Assembly: GCF_000517125.1 (NCBI RefSeq)
Contig: NZ_KI912155.1
Location: 3,536,029-3,600,028 of the forward strand
DNA: 64,000 bases
Source: Arthrobacter sp. MA-N2
GTDB lineage: Bacteria > Actinomycetota > Actinomycetes > Actinomycetales > Micrococcaceae
Direction: 5' to 3'
Of this stretch, positions 25,768 to 34,460 are shown piece after piece. Under the pieces are notes generated by a model, which was given only the letters and a program-made list of their open reading frames with translations, was not told the origin of the DNA and made no database searches. Made by a program: the position numbers and the translations under genes. Numbering within the stretch: position 1 is the first letter of the stretch; every line of letters starts with the position of its first letter.

Positions 25768-26570
25768 CAGCTCTTCCTCAGCGTGAGGATCTGCTCTGCG
25801 CGGCCGAAGGGGCCGCTGACGTCGTGCAGCACCGTGGACGTCAGGCCGATGCCGTCACTGCCAAAGGAGACCATGTTGTCCAAGCCCAGCCATTCCCCTG
25901 CGGGTTCACGGTACATGTGGATCTGGAGGTCGAGGTTGGGGAAAATGTAGCTGTTCTTGCCGGGCGAAACGCGGGCGGCGATGCCGTTGGCGGTGTCCAC
26001 GAGTCCCACGAGCCGTGCGACGTCAGGGCTGTCCGCAGCGGCGGTCAGCGGGTGTTCGGTACGAATCCAGACTTTGCCCGAGCCTGCCCGGTGTCCTTCT
26101 GCTATCCGCATTTCCAGGGACCGGATGTAGCCACCGGGCCACACGCTCGCACCGTCCCACGGCTTGCACTCGTCCGGGGCCGGCATTGGCAGGTCTTCAA
26201 TGGCAGCCACTGTGCTCGTGTCGCTCGTGGCCATGCGCCACGCGGTGGCCCGGATAGCCACGCGGCCTACCGCCGAGAGTTCCGCCTGGATCAGTTCAAT
26301 TGTCTTGCCGGGGCGGAGCGTGCTGGTACTGACGGTGAATTCGCCTCCCGGGATCAATCCCAGGATTTCGTAGCTGAGGCGGGCTATGCGGACGTCGTCG
26401 CGCGGATCATGGCGGAGCAGCGCATCAGCCATGATGCCCGATGCAGGAGCCATGTGCTGCTCATGCGGATTCCACGCGCCCTGGGCGTGGATGGTGGAGC
26501 GGAACCGCCCGTTTCCGAGTGATTCGTAGTAGAAGTTTCCTTCCGCGAGGTCCGGAAGCTCAATACTCAA
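25767..26570 (-). CDS. Acyl-CoA thioesterase-like double-hotdog protein
   Basis: About 267 residues, beginning (L/M)SIELPDLAEGNFYYESLGNG. The sequence has two hotdog halves: HAQGAWNPHEQHMAPASGIMADALLRH in the first and LVGLVDTANGIAARVSPGKNSYIFPNLDLQIHMYREPAGEWLG in the second. This matches actinobacterial TesB-like 'thioesterase family' proteins. The open frame extends to 26744, but that would overlap the DedA-like gene. A TTG at 26568-26570 after AGGGCAGG is preferred. The gene is coupled to the lipoate-ligase-like gene downstream. Confidence 0.8.
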   Translation of the reverse strand: MSIELPDLAEGNFYYESLGNGRFRSTIHAQGAWNPHEQHMAPASGIMADALLRHDPRDDVRIARLSYEILGLIPGGEFTVSTSTLRPGKTIELIQAELSAVGRVAIRATAWRMATSDTSTVAAIEDLPMPAPDECKPWDGASVWPGGYIRSLEMRIAEGHRAGSGKVWIRTEHPLTAAADSPDVARLVGLVDTANGIAARVSPGKNSYIFPNLDLQIHMYREPAGEWLGLDNMVSFGSDGIGLTSTVLHDVSGPFGRAEQILTLRKS

Positions 26571-26602
26571 AGCCTGCCCTTTCGCCGGTCCGGTAGTGGA
26601 AC

Positions 26603-27100
26603 TCAGACCACTGTATCTTCTGGCGCCACGGCCGTCCGACGTCGACGCCGCATGACCAGGCGGGCAGCAACTCCGGCAAGCCCGGCAATGCAGAGGACCA
26701 GGAGTACCGCTGCCATAGGGGATCCGGCCATGATGGCGAGCCACGCCTCCATGGCGGCCAGTCCAACGGTCGCGTAGACGAAAGCCCAGATTGCCGAGCC
26801 CGCCGCTGCTGCCGGGAGATACCGGCTGAGTGGCATCTTCGCGGCTCCCGCAGCCAAGTTGACAGCGGTTTGGAGTCCGACAGCAAGGAAAGTCAGTACG
26901 ACGGCGTAGGGACCGAAGCGCTGTATGAGTGCCTGTGCTTTGGCTGCTTTGGGGCGACGCAAGGCACTGGCGACCCGGCTGCGTCGCATGCCCGCCGCCG
27001 TGCCACGGCCGATCCAGTACATGGCGTTGACCCGCAGCATCACCACCGCGAAGAGCACCATCAGCGCCATTTCGAAGGGCAGGTCGAGGATCTTTTCCAC
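26603..27100 (-). CDS. DedA/VTT-like small membrane protein
   Basis: About 165 residues with four hydrophobic segments. The region RFGPYAVVLTFLAVGLQTAVNLAAGAAKMPLSRYLPAAAAGSAIWAFVYATVG follows the DedA/SNARE-associated pattern (G-x-x-x-M-P-x-x-x-F/Y-L...G-x-x-x-W). DedA proteins act in membrane lipid transport/homeostasis. The GTG at 27098-27100 preceded by GGGGGAGGG is chosen over an upstream TTG at 27127. The C-terminus is strongly basic (RRRRRT). The family assignment is fairly good, the function general. Confidence 0.75.
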   Translation of the reverse strand: MEKILDLPFEMALMVLFAVVMLRVNAMYWIGRGTAAGMRRSRVASALRRPKAAKAQALIQRFGPYAVVLTFLAVGLQTAVNLAAGAAKMPLSRYLPAAAAGSAIWAFVYATVGLAAMEAWLAIMAGSPMAAVLLVLCIAGLAGVAARLVMRRRRRTAVAPEDTVV

Positions 27101-27170
27101 GCGTTTGCCCTCCCCCGGTCTTCTCAACAGGTAAGTCTCACCTTACCTCAGCAGAGAAGAAGGGCTGGGC

Positions 27171-27365
27171 TTATTTCGTCCCTCTCGCGTGATCGACAGT
27201 GAAGTCGCCACCTGGATACAGGACGGTCTCGTGTCCGTCGTCAAAGCGCACGAAATAGGGCGGCGCGCCGTTGGCACCGCGAACTTCGAGGATTTCGCCG
27301 TGCCGATCGGACGCTCCGACAGTCCTGCTATGAATGATGATTCGATCTCCCTGGGCTGCTTCCAC
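27171..27365 (-). CDS. DUF1918 domain small protein
   Basis: About 64 residues (VEAAQGDRIIIHSRTVGASDRHGEILEVRG...PPYFVRFDDGHETVLYPGGDF). This is the complete DUF1918 SH3-like barrel common in actinobacteria. GTG codons at 27374 and 27365 are both possible. The second has the better distance from GGGAGG and the normal family length. The function is unknown. Single gene. Confidence 0.87.
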   Translation of the reverse strand: MEAAQGDRIIIHSRTVGASDRHGEILEVRGANGAPPYFVRFDDGHETVLYPGGDFTVDHARGTK

Positions 27366-27561
27366 AGGAACCACCTCCCAGAATCAGATTACGAGCCTTA
27401 GCCAATGAGGGGAACAGCTGGCGGCGAGCCTCCCGTTTCGACTGAAACCTCAAGGCAGCCACGAATATGGCCATTGGCAATTTTTGGTGTTCACCTTGCA
27501 CGATTTAGGGCGTAGCCTTTTTTCATATTGAGCACTGGGGTCCTCGTCTCTTGGAGGAGCC

Positions 27562-28350
27562 ATGCGCACAATCAAGCACAAGCAGATAATGGCCGCCCTT
27601 GGCGCCCTGCTACTCACCGCTGGGGCCTTCGTCGGGGCGGTAGTTCCCGCGCATGCCGCAGCGCGGACAGTCGTGAGCCTCACTTTCGACGATGGCAACG
27701 ACAATCAGCTCGCCGCCGAGCAGGTCCTGAAGGCCCATGGGCTGAAAGGAACCTTCTTCATCACCACCAGCTGGATCGGTGGCCCGGGCTACCTCACCCA
27801 GACGGATCTGCACAACATCGCCGCCGATGGCAATGAGATCGGCGGCCACACCGTCACCCACCCGGACCTGACCACTCTCAGCACGGCAGCCGCCACCGCG
27901 GAAATCTGCGACGGCAAATCAACCCTCTCGAGTTGGGGCTTCCAAGTGAGCGACTTCGCCTATCCTTTTGCCGCTGAAAACGCTGCCGTTCAGGCTGATG
28001 TGGCCAACTGCGGCTTTGCCAGCGGACGGGGCCTGGGCGACATCACCTCGCCCGCAAGCTGTGCGGGCTGCCCGTTCGCTGAGACCCTCCCTCCTGAAAA
28101 CCCCTTGGTGACCAAGGCCCCGGATGAAGTCGACAGCACGTGGACCCTGCAGAATCTGGAGGATCTGGTCACCAATGCCGAGTCGACGGGCGGTTGGCTC
28201 CAACTGACATTCCACCACATCGCCGTCGGAACGGATCCCACGCTCACCATCAGCCCGAGCCTCTTTGATACCTTTGTCACCTGGCTGGCTGCGCGGACCG
28301 CCAACGGCACCACATCCGTCCAAACCGTTGCCCAGGCCTTGGGGCACTAG
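27562..28350 (+). CDS. Secreted polysaccharide deacetylase (NodB/CE4)
   Basis: A 262-aa protein with a Sec signal peptide (basic MRTIKHK, hydrophobic core to residue 30, cleavage near AHA-A). The CE4 motifs are SLTFDDGND (motif 1, catalytic/metal Asp) and GGHTVTHPDLTTL (motif 2, H-x3-H). FAYPFAAENAAV is motif 3. LQLTFHHIA contains a late His. It should remove acetyl or related groups from extracellular chitin- or peptidoglycan-type polymers. GGAGGAGCC precedes the ATG. Monocistronic; 187 bp of upstream non-coding sequence. Confidence 0.9.
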   Translation: MRTIKHKQIMAALGALLLTAGAFVGAVVPAHAAARTVVSLTFDDGNDNQLAAEQVLKAHGLKGTFFITTSWIGGPGYLTQTDLHNIAADGNEIGGHTVTHPDLTTLSTAAATAEICDGKSTLSSWGFQVSDFAYPFAAENAAVQADVANCGFASGRGLGDITSPASCAGCPFAETLPPENPLVTKAPDEVDSTWTLQNLEDLVTNAESTGGWLQLTFHHIAVGTDPTLTISPSLFDTFVTWLAARTANGTTSVQTVAQALGH

Positions 28351-28353
28351 GAT

Positions 28354-29010
28354 TCACGCCACCGACGAGGGGAACTGCAGCTCGGGCCTGCGCTTGGCAA
28401 CCTCGTTCAGCACGGTGGAAACGGCTTCACTGACCACCTCCGATTGCTGGTCCGTCTCCCGAACCGCCTCGAGTGCTACGGTGGCCTGCCGCACGAACGC
28501 ATCCCAGTTCCCGCCACCGGAACGGAGCGCCCTCAGTGGAGACAGCAGGGCCGCGCGGCAAAGCCACTCGTCCGAATCCCGAGCCCAGCGATCCAGGACG
28601 CCGTCAGCCCGGGCCTTGCCCTGCCCCTCCAGTCCGGCAATCAAGGGTCCGATGACGTCCACTGCGAGCGGATCGCCCAGTTCGCGTAGCCTCCCCTCGC
28701 GCACAAAACCCTCCAAGCGCGTCAGATCGGTGTTGGTCAGCAGGTGGACGGTGCTCTGCAACAGCACGATCGCCGCGAGTCGACGTTCGAAGACCGGAGG
28801 GTCCCACAACTCGGAGCTCAAGGCGGTGATCTCGTCATGCGAGAGGCCCTGGTATCGGCGGAGCGCGTCGCGAACTGTTCCCCTGATGGCACCCATCGAA
28901 GATCCGTAGCAGCGAAGTCCGTCTCCCAACCGCGCCTGCGCCTCTTCCGCACGGATCCAAGAGCTTTCACGGCGTAAAGCCTCATCGATGAACCCGGCGG
29001 CGTCACTCAT
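28354..29010 (-). CDS. DNA alkylation repair (AlkD-like) HEAT-repeat protein
   Basis: About 218 residues, all-helical with HEAT-like repeats. The order IRGTVRDALRRYQGLSHDEITALSSELW, ERRLAAIVLLQS and DEWLCRAALLSPLRAL matches the AlkC/AlkD DNA glycosylase family, which excises alkylated bases. The ATG at 29010 (MSDAAGF) is preferred over an upstream TTG. It abuts the deacetylase gene with a 3-bp gap, tail to tail. A truncated gene of the same broad function occurs at 34461. Confidence 0.8.
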   Translation of the reverse strand: MSDAAGFIDEALRRESSWIRAEEAQARLGDGLRCYGSSMGAIRGTVRDALRRYQGLSHDEITALSSELWDPPVFERRLAAIVLLQSTVHLLTNTDLTRLEGFVREGRLRELGDPLAVDVIGPLIAGLEGQGKARADGVLDRWARDSDEWLCRAALLSPLRALRSGGGNWDAFVRQATVALEAVRETDQQSEVVSEAVSTVLNEVAKRRPELQFPSSVA

Positions 29011-29037
29011 GCGAACATTCTTTCGCAATAGCGTCGG

Positions 29038-30000
29038 TCAGACGTACTCACCAAACCAGGCCAGCATGTCCTGCCAGGCAGCCGTGGCCTGCGTTTCGTT
29101 GTACCGCTCGCTGGTGTCGTTGTGGAAGGCGTGGTCGACGCCGGGATAGACCGTGAGTCTGTGATGGACGTCGGTGGCAGCGAGCGCATCCCGCAGGGCC
29201 GGCATTGCACCAGTGATGCGCTGGTCAAGTTCGGCATAGACGCCGAAGACTGCCGGTTTGATGGCCGGGACCTTGTCCAGATCGGGTGCGGGTCCGTAGA
29301 AGGCTGCCGTGGCCTTAAGCGCGGGTATTTCCGTTGCGGCCTGCCACGTGATTCCACCGCCAAAACAGTAGCCATTCATCGCGATCCGGTTCCCGTCAAC
29401 AAAATCAAGTGATCGGAGATAGTCGAAACCGGCAGCAAAGTCGGAGACATGGCGCTGGGCTCCGGCACGCGTCAACGCTCCTGGTACGGCGTCGGGATCC
29501 AGGCTTGAGGTTCCTCCCTCCCTGCTCAGAAGATCAGGGGCCAAGGCAACGTATCCGGCTTTCGCGAAGCGTCGCACGACGTCCTGGATGTGCTGGGTAA
29601 GTCCGCGGTTCTCGTGGCACACAAGCACCGCCGGTCCGGCGTCGGCCCCTTCAGGCCTGGCGAGATAGGCGCTGATCCCGGTTTTGCCAGCGGGGAACCG
29701 GATGGTGGCCGTCACCAGGCCGGGCGAGTCCTCGGGGACGGATAGCGGGCTCTTCGCCCCTGGTACTGCCCCCGCGGACGCGACCGCTCCTGCGGTCTCG
29801 GGGCCCGGCATGGGATCGGTGCCTCGCGGGATCTCATCCGGAGTACATCCGAGTTGCAGCATCGTCGAGGAAGCGGCAGCCATGCTCCCGGTGATGAAAG
29901 CCACCCGACGAATGAACGTCCGCTGGGACATGTCTCCCGCGCGGTAGTCGTCGAAGAACTCTTCGACCAAGTACTTTTCAAATTTGCCGAGCTGGATCAC
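29038..30000 (-). CDS. Dienelactone hydrolase-family protein with Tat-like N-terminus
   Basis: A 320-aa alpha/beta hydrolase. The N-terminus has VEEFFDDYRAGDMSQRTFIRRVAFITGSMAAASSTML, a twin-arginine-like segment seen in exported YghX-type dienelactone hydrolases. Nucleophile C in MNGYCFGGG, acid D in YAELDQRI and base H in GVDHAFHND make the Cys-Asp-His triad. The GTG at 29998-30000 follows AGGAGG and is the likely start; the frame remains open further upstream but overlaps rnz. Substrate unknown. Confidence 0.87.
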   Translation of the reverse strand: MIQLGKFEKYLVEEFFDDYRAGDMSQRTFIRRVAFITGSMAAASSTMLQLGCTPDEIPRGTDPMPGPETAGAVASAGAVPGAKSPLSVPEDSPGLVTATIRFPAGKTGISAYLARPEGADAGPAVLVCHENRGLTQHIQDVVRRFAKAGYVALAPDLLSREGGTSSLDPDAVPGALTRAGAQRHVSDFAAGFDYLRSLDFVDGNRIAMNGYCFGGGITWQAATEIPALKATAAFYGPAPDLDKVPAIKPAVFGVYAELDQRITGAMPALRDALAATDVHHRLTVYPGVDHAFHNDTSERYNETQATAAWQDMLAWFGEYV

Positions 30001-30096
30001 GGAGGGCCTCCTGAGTTTGCCGCATATCTTCCTCCCAAGACCAGCGCCAGGCAAGGTCACTGGGTAAACGCGCCCCGCAATGAGACACTCGGTTCC

Positions 30097-30987
30097 ATGC
30101 GTGAATTCGTCGTCCTCGGCACCGCTTCCCAGGTCCCGACCCGAACCCGCAACCATAACGGTTATGTGCTCCGCCGGGACGGCGAGGGCCTGCTCTTCGA
30201 TCCCGGGGAAGGCACTCAGCGTCAGATGATCCAGGCTGGTGTCTCGAGCAGCCAAATCACGCGCATCTGCATCACCCATGTCCACGGCGACCACTGCCTG
30301 GGGCTTCCCGGCGTGCTTTCGCGCATGGCACTGGACCGTGTGGCGCATCCGATTCACGTGCACTATCCCGCTTCCGGGGAGGACATGATCCGTGCGCTCG
30401 TGGCCGTCGCGTCCCCCGGCGTCGACCTCCGCCTCCATCCGCACGGAAGCGCGGGACCTATCGCTTCGGGACTGGAGGTGCGCCCGCTATTGCATCGCCT
30501 CGAGACGTACGGCTATAGGGTTACGGAGCCTGGCGGCCGCAGCCTGCTGCCCGAGCGGTTGGCGGCGGCCGGGATTACCGGGCCGGACGTCAGCCTCCTG
30601 CAACGGGACGGGAGCCTGGGTGACGTGCGCCTTGAGGAGGTGAGCGTGCCAAGGCCCGGGCAAAGCTTTGCCTTCGTGATGGACACAGCGCCCTGCGCCG
30701 GTGCGGAGGAACTCGCCGAGGGGGTCGATCTTCTCGTAGCGGAATCCACGTTCAGCGACGACGACGGCGTCCTCGCCGCCCAATACCGGCACCTCACGGC
30801 CGGGCAAGCCGGCGCATTGGCTGCCACCGCCGGAGCGGGCATGCTCCTGTTGACCCACTTCTCGTCGCGCTATCCCGACGTCGGGCAGCTCGCCGAGCAA
30901 GCCCGGGCGCGTTCCGGCGGGATTCCGGTCGTGGCAGCGAACGACTTGGACAGGATTCCCTTCCCGAAACGGAAGCGCTGGTCATAG
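30097..30987 (+). CDS. rnz: Ribonuclease Z (tRNA 3' processing endonuclease)
   Basis: A 296-aa MBL-fold nuclease. It starts MREFVVLGTASQVPTRTRNHNGY (RNase Z N-terminal pattern with substrate-contact T-R-x-R/HN). The metal motif is THVHGDHCLGLPG, the PxKxRW-like end is IPFPKRKRW, and AESTF and LTHFSSRY carry later ligands. Cleaves 3' trailers from CCA-less tRNA precursors. The ATG at 30097 lacks a strong ribosome binding site, but the N-terminus fits the family exactly. Divergent from the dienelactone hydrolase with 96 bp between. Confidence 0.92.
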   Translation: MREFVVLGTASQVPTRTRNHNGYVLRRDGEGLLFDPGEGTQRQMIQAGVSSSQITRICITHVHGDHCLGLPGVLSRMALDRVAHPIHVHYPASGEDMIRALVAVASPGVDLRLHPHGSAGPIASGLEVRPLLHRLETYGYRVTEPGGRSLLPERLAAAGITGPDVSLLQRDGSLGDVRLEEVSVPRPGQSFAFVMDTAPCAGAEELAEGVDLLVAESTFSDDDGVLAAQYRHLTAGQAGALAATAGAGMLLLTHFSSRYPDVGQLAEQARARSGGIPVVAANDLDRIPFPKRKRWS

Positions 30988-31077
30988 CCCATCAAGTGAG
31001 CCCTGCTTAAAACGAGTACACGCCACTCGTTTCCCATCGTAGGAAAAGACGGTTGAATATATAGAGGAGCACATTCG

Positions 31078-31223
31078 GCACCTCGATGAGCTACCGGCCC
31101 TCCGGGACCGGTATGGGACGGGGCCGACGGCGGGAGGCCCCTTGAGCCCGGGGCTCGGGGCTCTCTACCCCAGACGCCGCCGGCCCCCCAAACTTGTTCA
31201 CCGTGAGTAATCCCCCGAGGTGC
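31078..31223 (+). ncRNA. Candidate structured RNA element downstream of rnz
   Basis: About 146 nt can fold into a closed multi-branch structure. The closing helix is GCACCTCG (31078-31085) with CGAGGTGC (31216-31223). One inner hairpin pairs ACCGG (31093-31097) with CCGGT (31108-31112) plus three inner G-C pairs. A second long stem pairs 31120-31132 with 31175-31187 (12 of 13 bp), with further hairpin potential inside (GAGCCC/GGGCTC). A TATATAG at 31057-31063 could be a -10 element. The strand is uncertain, because the adjacent minus-strand gene ends at 31227. No known RNA family was recognised. Confidence 0.4.
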
Positions 31224-31226
31224 GGT

Positions 31227-31532
31227 TCAGATGTTGCTTGCAATCATTGAGAAGTCTTTGAACACCACTGGACCGGCAGTGAGAACAGGCCGGTAGACGG
31301 CTTCGAATGCCGCCACTTCTGCGGATTTCCCGTGGGCTTCGTGGGCTCCCTCATCTTCGAAAATGAACAGATGGACGAACTTCGTGGGATCTTCGGCGTC
31401 CTGCCAAGCAGAGTAGAGCCGAGTTCCCGGTTCGTTCGCCCTGACGTAGTCCACGAATACTTCGATGGCCGCTTTGACCTGCCCGACGGCATCGGGCTGA
31501 ACCTGGTAAGTAGCGGTTTGGCAGATGGGCAT
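31227..31532 (-). CDS. Antibiotic biosynthesis monooxygenase (ABM)-domain protein
   Basis: A 101-aa ferredoxin-like ABM protein. It starts MPICQTATYQVQPDAVGQVKAAIEVFVDYVRANEPGT and contains LYSAWQDAEDPTKFVHLFIFEDEGAHEAHGKS, the classic ABM strand-helix pattern. Members include quinone monooxygenases and heme-degrading enzymes; many have no known activity. GTAGGAGACAAA before the ATG supports the start at 31532, although the frame is open to 31583. Confidence 0.8.
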   Translation of the reverse strand: MPICQTATYQVQPDAVGQVKAAIEVFVDYVRANEPGTRLYSAWQDAEDPTKFVHLFIFEDEGAHEAHGKSAEVAAFEAVYRPVLTAGPVVFKDFSMIASNI

Positions 31533-31690
31533 TTTGTCTCCTACTGGTTTGGCGCGGGAAAGCATGTCCTCCCAGAAAAGCACCTCCCGTGGGCAACGGG
31601 ATAGTGGCTACGAGCTCATGTCCGGCACAGAATGTCTGGGCCTGCGGATAGTTTCACGGTGAGATTGCCGCCCGAGAGGATCCGAGACGT

Positions 31691-32746
31691 ATGTCCATAC
31701 CAGCTTCGTTTGAATCAACACCCGCGACTTCCGGCATGCCTGATTGGTACCCGGAATTGCTGGCCGCCGTTTCTCGCCAGGTCTTTTCCGGCAGGTCAAG
31801 GGCAATCTCGGCCGCTAACCGCGAGATGCTCGTTGCCTATTGGAGAATCGGCAAGCAACTGGCTGAGCGGGAGTCCGCGGAAGGTTGGGGCAGCAAGGTG
31901 GTCACACGGCTCTCGGCCGACGTCCGCTCCGCCTTTCCGGAGGCAAGGGGCTTCTCGCCACGGAACCTGCGGTACATGAAGTCCTTTGCGGAGGCTTGGC
32001 CGGACTTCCCAATGTTGCAACAGTCCGTTGCAACATTGCCGTGGGGGCACAACGTCCTCTTGCTGGACAAACTGGAGGACCATGCTGATAGGGTCTGGTA
32101 TGCCGATCAGGCACTGGCCGAGGGCTGGTCGCGGAGCATCTTGGCGGTTCAAATCGAAACTCGGCTCCACGAGCGCTCCGGCAAGGCGATCACCAACTTC
32201 AAGGCGACCATGCCGCCGTCGGGCTCTGATCTGGCCCAACAGTCATTCAAGGACCCCTATGTCTTTGATTTTGTTGCCATGACGGGTAAGCGGGACGAGC
32301 GGGATCTTGAAAATCAGTTGATCCGGCACGTTGAAAAGTTCCTCCTGGAACTTGGCCAAGGCTTTGCCTTCGTGGGTCGGCAGGTGCGGCTCACCATCAG
32401 CAGCGATGAGTTCTTCACCGATCTGTTGTTCTACAACTTCAAACTGCGCTGCTTCGTGGTGATTGAACTGAAAGCTACCGCCTTCAAACCGGAATACCTT
32501 GGCCAAATCAATATGTACATGTCTGCCGTGGACGATCTGCTTGCGCACCCCGACGACCAGCCAACCATTGGGCTGTTGCTGTGCAAAAACAAGAACAATG
32601 TAGTGGCCGAATACGCTCTGCGTGGGTTCAACAAACCTGTCGGCATTGCGGACTGGGAAGCGGAAATCGCGGGCTCGCTTCCCGAGTTCGCCGCAACGCT
32701 GCCCAGTATCAGCGAGCTGGAGGCCGAGCTTTCCCGACCGCGTTAA
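31691..32746 (+). CDS. YhcG/DUF1016-family PD-(D/E)XK nuclease
   Basis: A 351-aa protein. The N-terminal DUF1016 region (about 22-165) has WRIGKQLAE, LSADVRSAFPEARGFSPRNLRYMKSFAEAWP and LPWGHNVLLLDKLED. The C-terminal nuclease domain has D244 (FFTDLLFYN), E259-L-K261 (VIELKA) and YLGQINMYMSAVDD, the PD-(D/E)XK core. Members often travel with mobile or restriction-like loci and are proposed endonucleases; the biological role is not settled. The gene begins a stretch of accessory-looking genes. Its ribosome binding site is weak. Confidence 0.88.
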   Translation: MSIPASFESTPATSGMPDWYPELLAAVSRQVFSGRSRAISAANREMLVAYWRIGKQLAERESAEGWGSKVVTRLSADVRSAFPEARGFSPRNLRYMKSFAEAWPDFPMLQQSVATLPWGHNVLLLDKLEDHADRVWYADQALAEGWSRSILAVQIETRLHERSGKAITNFKATMPPSGSDLAQQSFKDPYVFDFVAMTGKRDERDLENQLIRHVEKFLLELGQGFAFVGRQVRLTISSDEFFTDLLFYNFKLRCFVVIELKATAFKPEYLGQINMYMSAVDDLLAHPDDQPTIGLLLCKNKNNVVAEYALRGFNKPVGIADWEAEIAGSLPEFAATLPSISELEAELSRPR

Positions 32747-32770
32747 ATTGTCGGTGCCTGCTGCGATGCT

Positions 32771-34402
32771 GTGGGTATGGATGGAGGGACAGCTTTGAGT
32801 GTGGACAGCAGCGCGGACAACAGTGTGGACAGCAGCGCGGCCGTGGAGGCCGTTGCCGCGTCCGTTGCCGTGCTCGCTTCCCTGACCGGAGCAGGCGCTG
32901 ACAGCGCCGATCCCCTGCGCACTCTGGCGGATGCTTGCCTGGACGGCCTCGCCGAAGTGGCCCGCCTGGAAGCCCGGACCGCCGCCCTGAAGGCCAAGCT
33001 CGCCACCGACTACGTCCGGACGGCCAGGGCGCTTGCGCCACCGGCCGCCTCCCCGCAGGACCGCACCGCCCACGAACTCGCCCTGGTCGCCGAGGTGGCC
33101 TGTGTCCTGACCGTCAGCGAACGAACCGCCGGAGCCCTCCTGTCCGACTCCCACGCCTTGACCACGGCCCTGCCACTGACCCTGGCCGCCCTTGGGTCCG
33201 GGACGATCTCCTGGCAGCACGCCCGGATCATCATCGACGAAACCGACACCCTGGACCCCGCCGGAACCGCCGCCCTCGAGGCACACTTCCTGGACCCCGA
33301 CGCCCCCAAGCCCGCCCGCGGCTGCCCCGCCGGGGACCTCGTCCCGTCCCGGTTCCGCACCAAGGCCCGCACCTGGCGCGAACGCCACCACCGGGTCAGC
33401 ATCGAAAAACGCCACGCCGCCAAAGCCGAGGACCGGCGGATCGAATACGTCCCGGACAGGGACGGCATGGCATGGATCTCCGCCCACCTCCCGGCCGCCA
33501 CCGCCGCGGCGATCTGGAACCGCACCACCACCGCCGCCCGCGCCCTCCAAAACCCCGACGAGACCCGGACCCTCGCCCAACTCCGCGCCGACCTCACCGC
33601 CACCTGGCTCCTCACCGATCACAGCGGTAACGGAGTGCACGACGGCGGCAGGGGCACCGGCGGGACCGGAGCCGGCGGCGCGGGGCGTGTGCCGTCCCCG
33701 CGGGCGCAGGTGCTGATCACCGTCCCGGTCCTGTCCCTCCTGGGCGCCACCGAGGAACCAGCCACGCTGGACGGATACGGGCCCATCCCGCCCTCCATCG
33801 CCCGCCAACTGATCACCGACGGCGCCGACTCCTTCCACCGCGTCCTCACCGACCCCCGCGACGGCGCCCCGCTGGAAATCGGACGCACCAGCTACCGCAT
33901 CACCAAAGCCCAACGCCAATGGCTCCGGCTCCGCGACGGCAAATGCCCCTTCCCCGGCTGCAACAACCACTCCCTCGACAACGAAGCAGACCACCTCCAG
34001 GCCTGGGCCCACGGAGGCACCACCGGCATCTCCAACCTGGCCCAACCCTGCCCCAAACACCACCGCCTCAAACACCGGACCGCATGGACCCCCACCACAG
34101 CCAGCAAAAATAGTCCACCGGGATGGACATCACCCTCACAACGCCACTACCCCAGCGAACACCACGACTGGGAACCACCCCACTGGCCAGAACACATCCC
34201 GATTACCGACACACAACCAGGCCCACAACCACGCCCGGACGAAGAACCGCCCGAAATGCCCCCGGACCCCTTCCCGCACTGGCACTCCTTCCTGGACACA
34301 CACCCATGGCCAGCATGCGACATGGACGACACGGACAATCTTGGCTGGCCCACGCCCCTCGACGAACCTCTATCAGAAGGTGTGGTTTTCCAGAGCGCCT
34401 GA
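32771..34402 (+). CDS. DUF222 domain HNH endonuclease-like protein
   Basis: A 543-aa protein typical of the large DUF222-HNH family of actinobacteria (mycobacterial 13E12-type repeats). DUF222 spans about 40-330. The HNH region lies near 390-437 with CPFPGCNNHSLDNEADH, WAHGGTT, NL and CPKHHRLKH, including the zinc-binding Cys pairs and catalytic His. The start is uncertain: GTG 32771, ATG 32777, or TTG 32795, which best suits the GGAGGG at 32781-32786. The N-terminus carries a VDSSADNSVDSSA repeat. A Gly-rich insertion (GGRGTGGTGAGGAGR) lies near residue 300. Function is presumed nuclease, unproven. Confidence 0.88.
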   Translation: MGMDGGTALSVDSSADNSVDSSAAVEAVAASVAVLASLTGAGADSADPLRTLADACLDGLAEVARLEARTAALKAKLATDYVRTARALAPPAASPQDRTAHELALVAEVACVLTVSERTAGALLSDSHALTTALPLTLAALGSGTISWQHARIIIDETDTLDPAGTAALEAHFLDPDAPKPARGCPAGDLVPSRFRTKARTWRERHHRVSIEKRHAAKAEDRRIEYVPDRDGMAWISAHLPAATAAAIWNRTTTAARALQNPDETRTLAQLRADLTATWLLTDHSGNGVHDGGRGTGGTGAGGAGRVPSPRAQVLITVPVLSLLGATEEPATLDGYGPIPPSIARQLITDGADSFHRVLTDPRDGAPLEIGRTSYRITKAQRQWLRLRDGKCPFPGCNNHSLDNEADHLQAWAHGGTTGISNLAQPCPKHHRLKHRTAWTPTTASKNSPPGWTSPSQRHYPSEHHDWEPPHWPEHIPITDTQPGPQPRPDEEPPEMPPDPFPHWHSFLDTHPWPACDMDDTDNLGWPTPLDEPLSEGVVFQSA

Positions 34403-34460
34403 TCAATTCGATCCTCATACAGGGAACGAGGAATAGGGGGCTGAGAGGGCCGGGACAACG

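Noticed and set aside
31086..31145. 18-codon frame after the candidate RNA's closing helix
   Set aside because: No ribosome binding site at proper spacing, overlaps the predicted stems; more likely part of the structured element.
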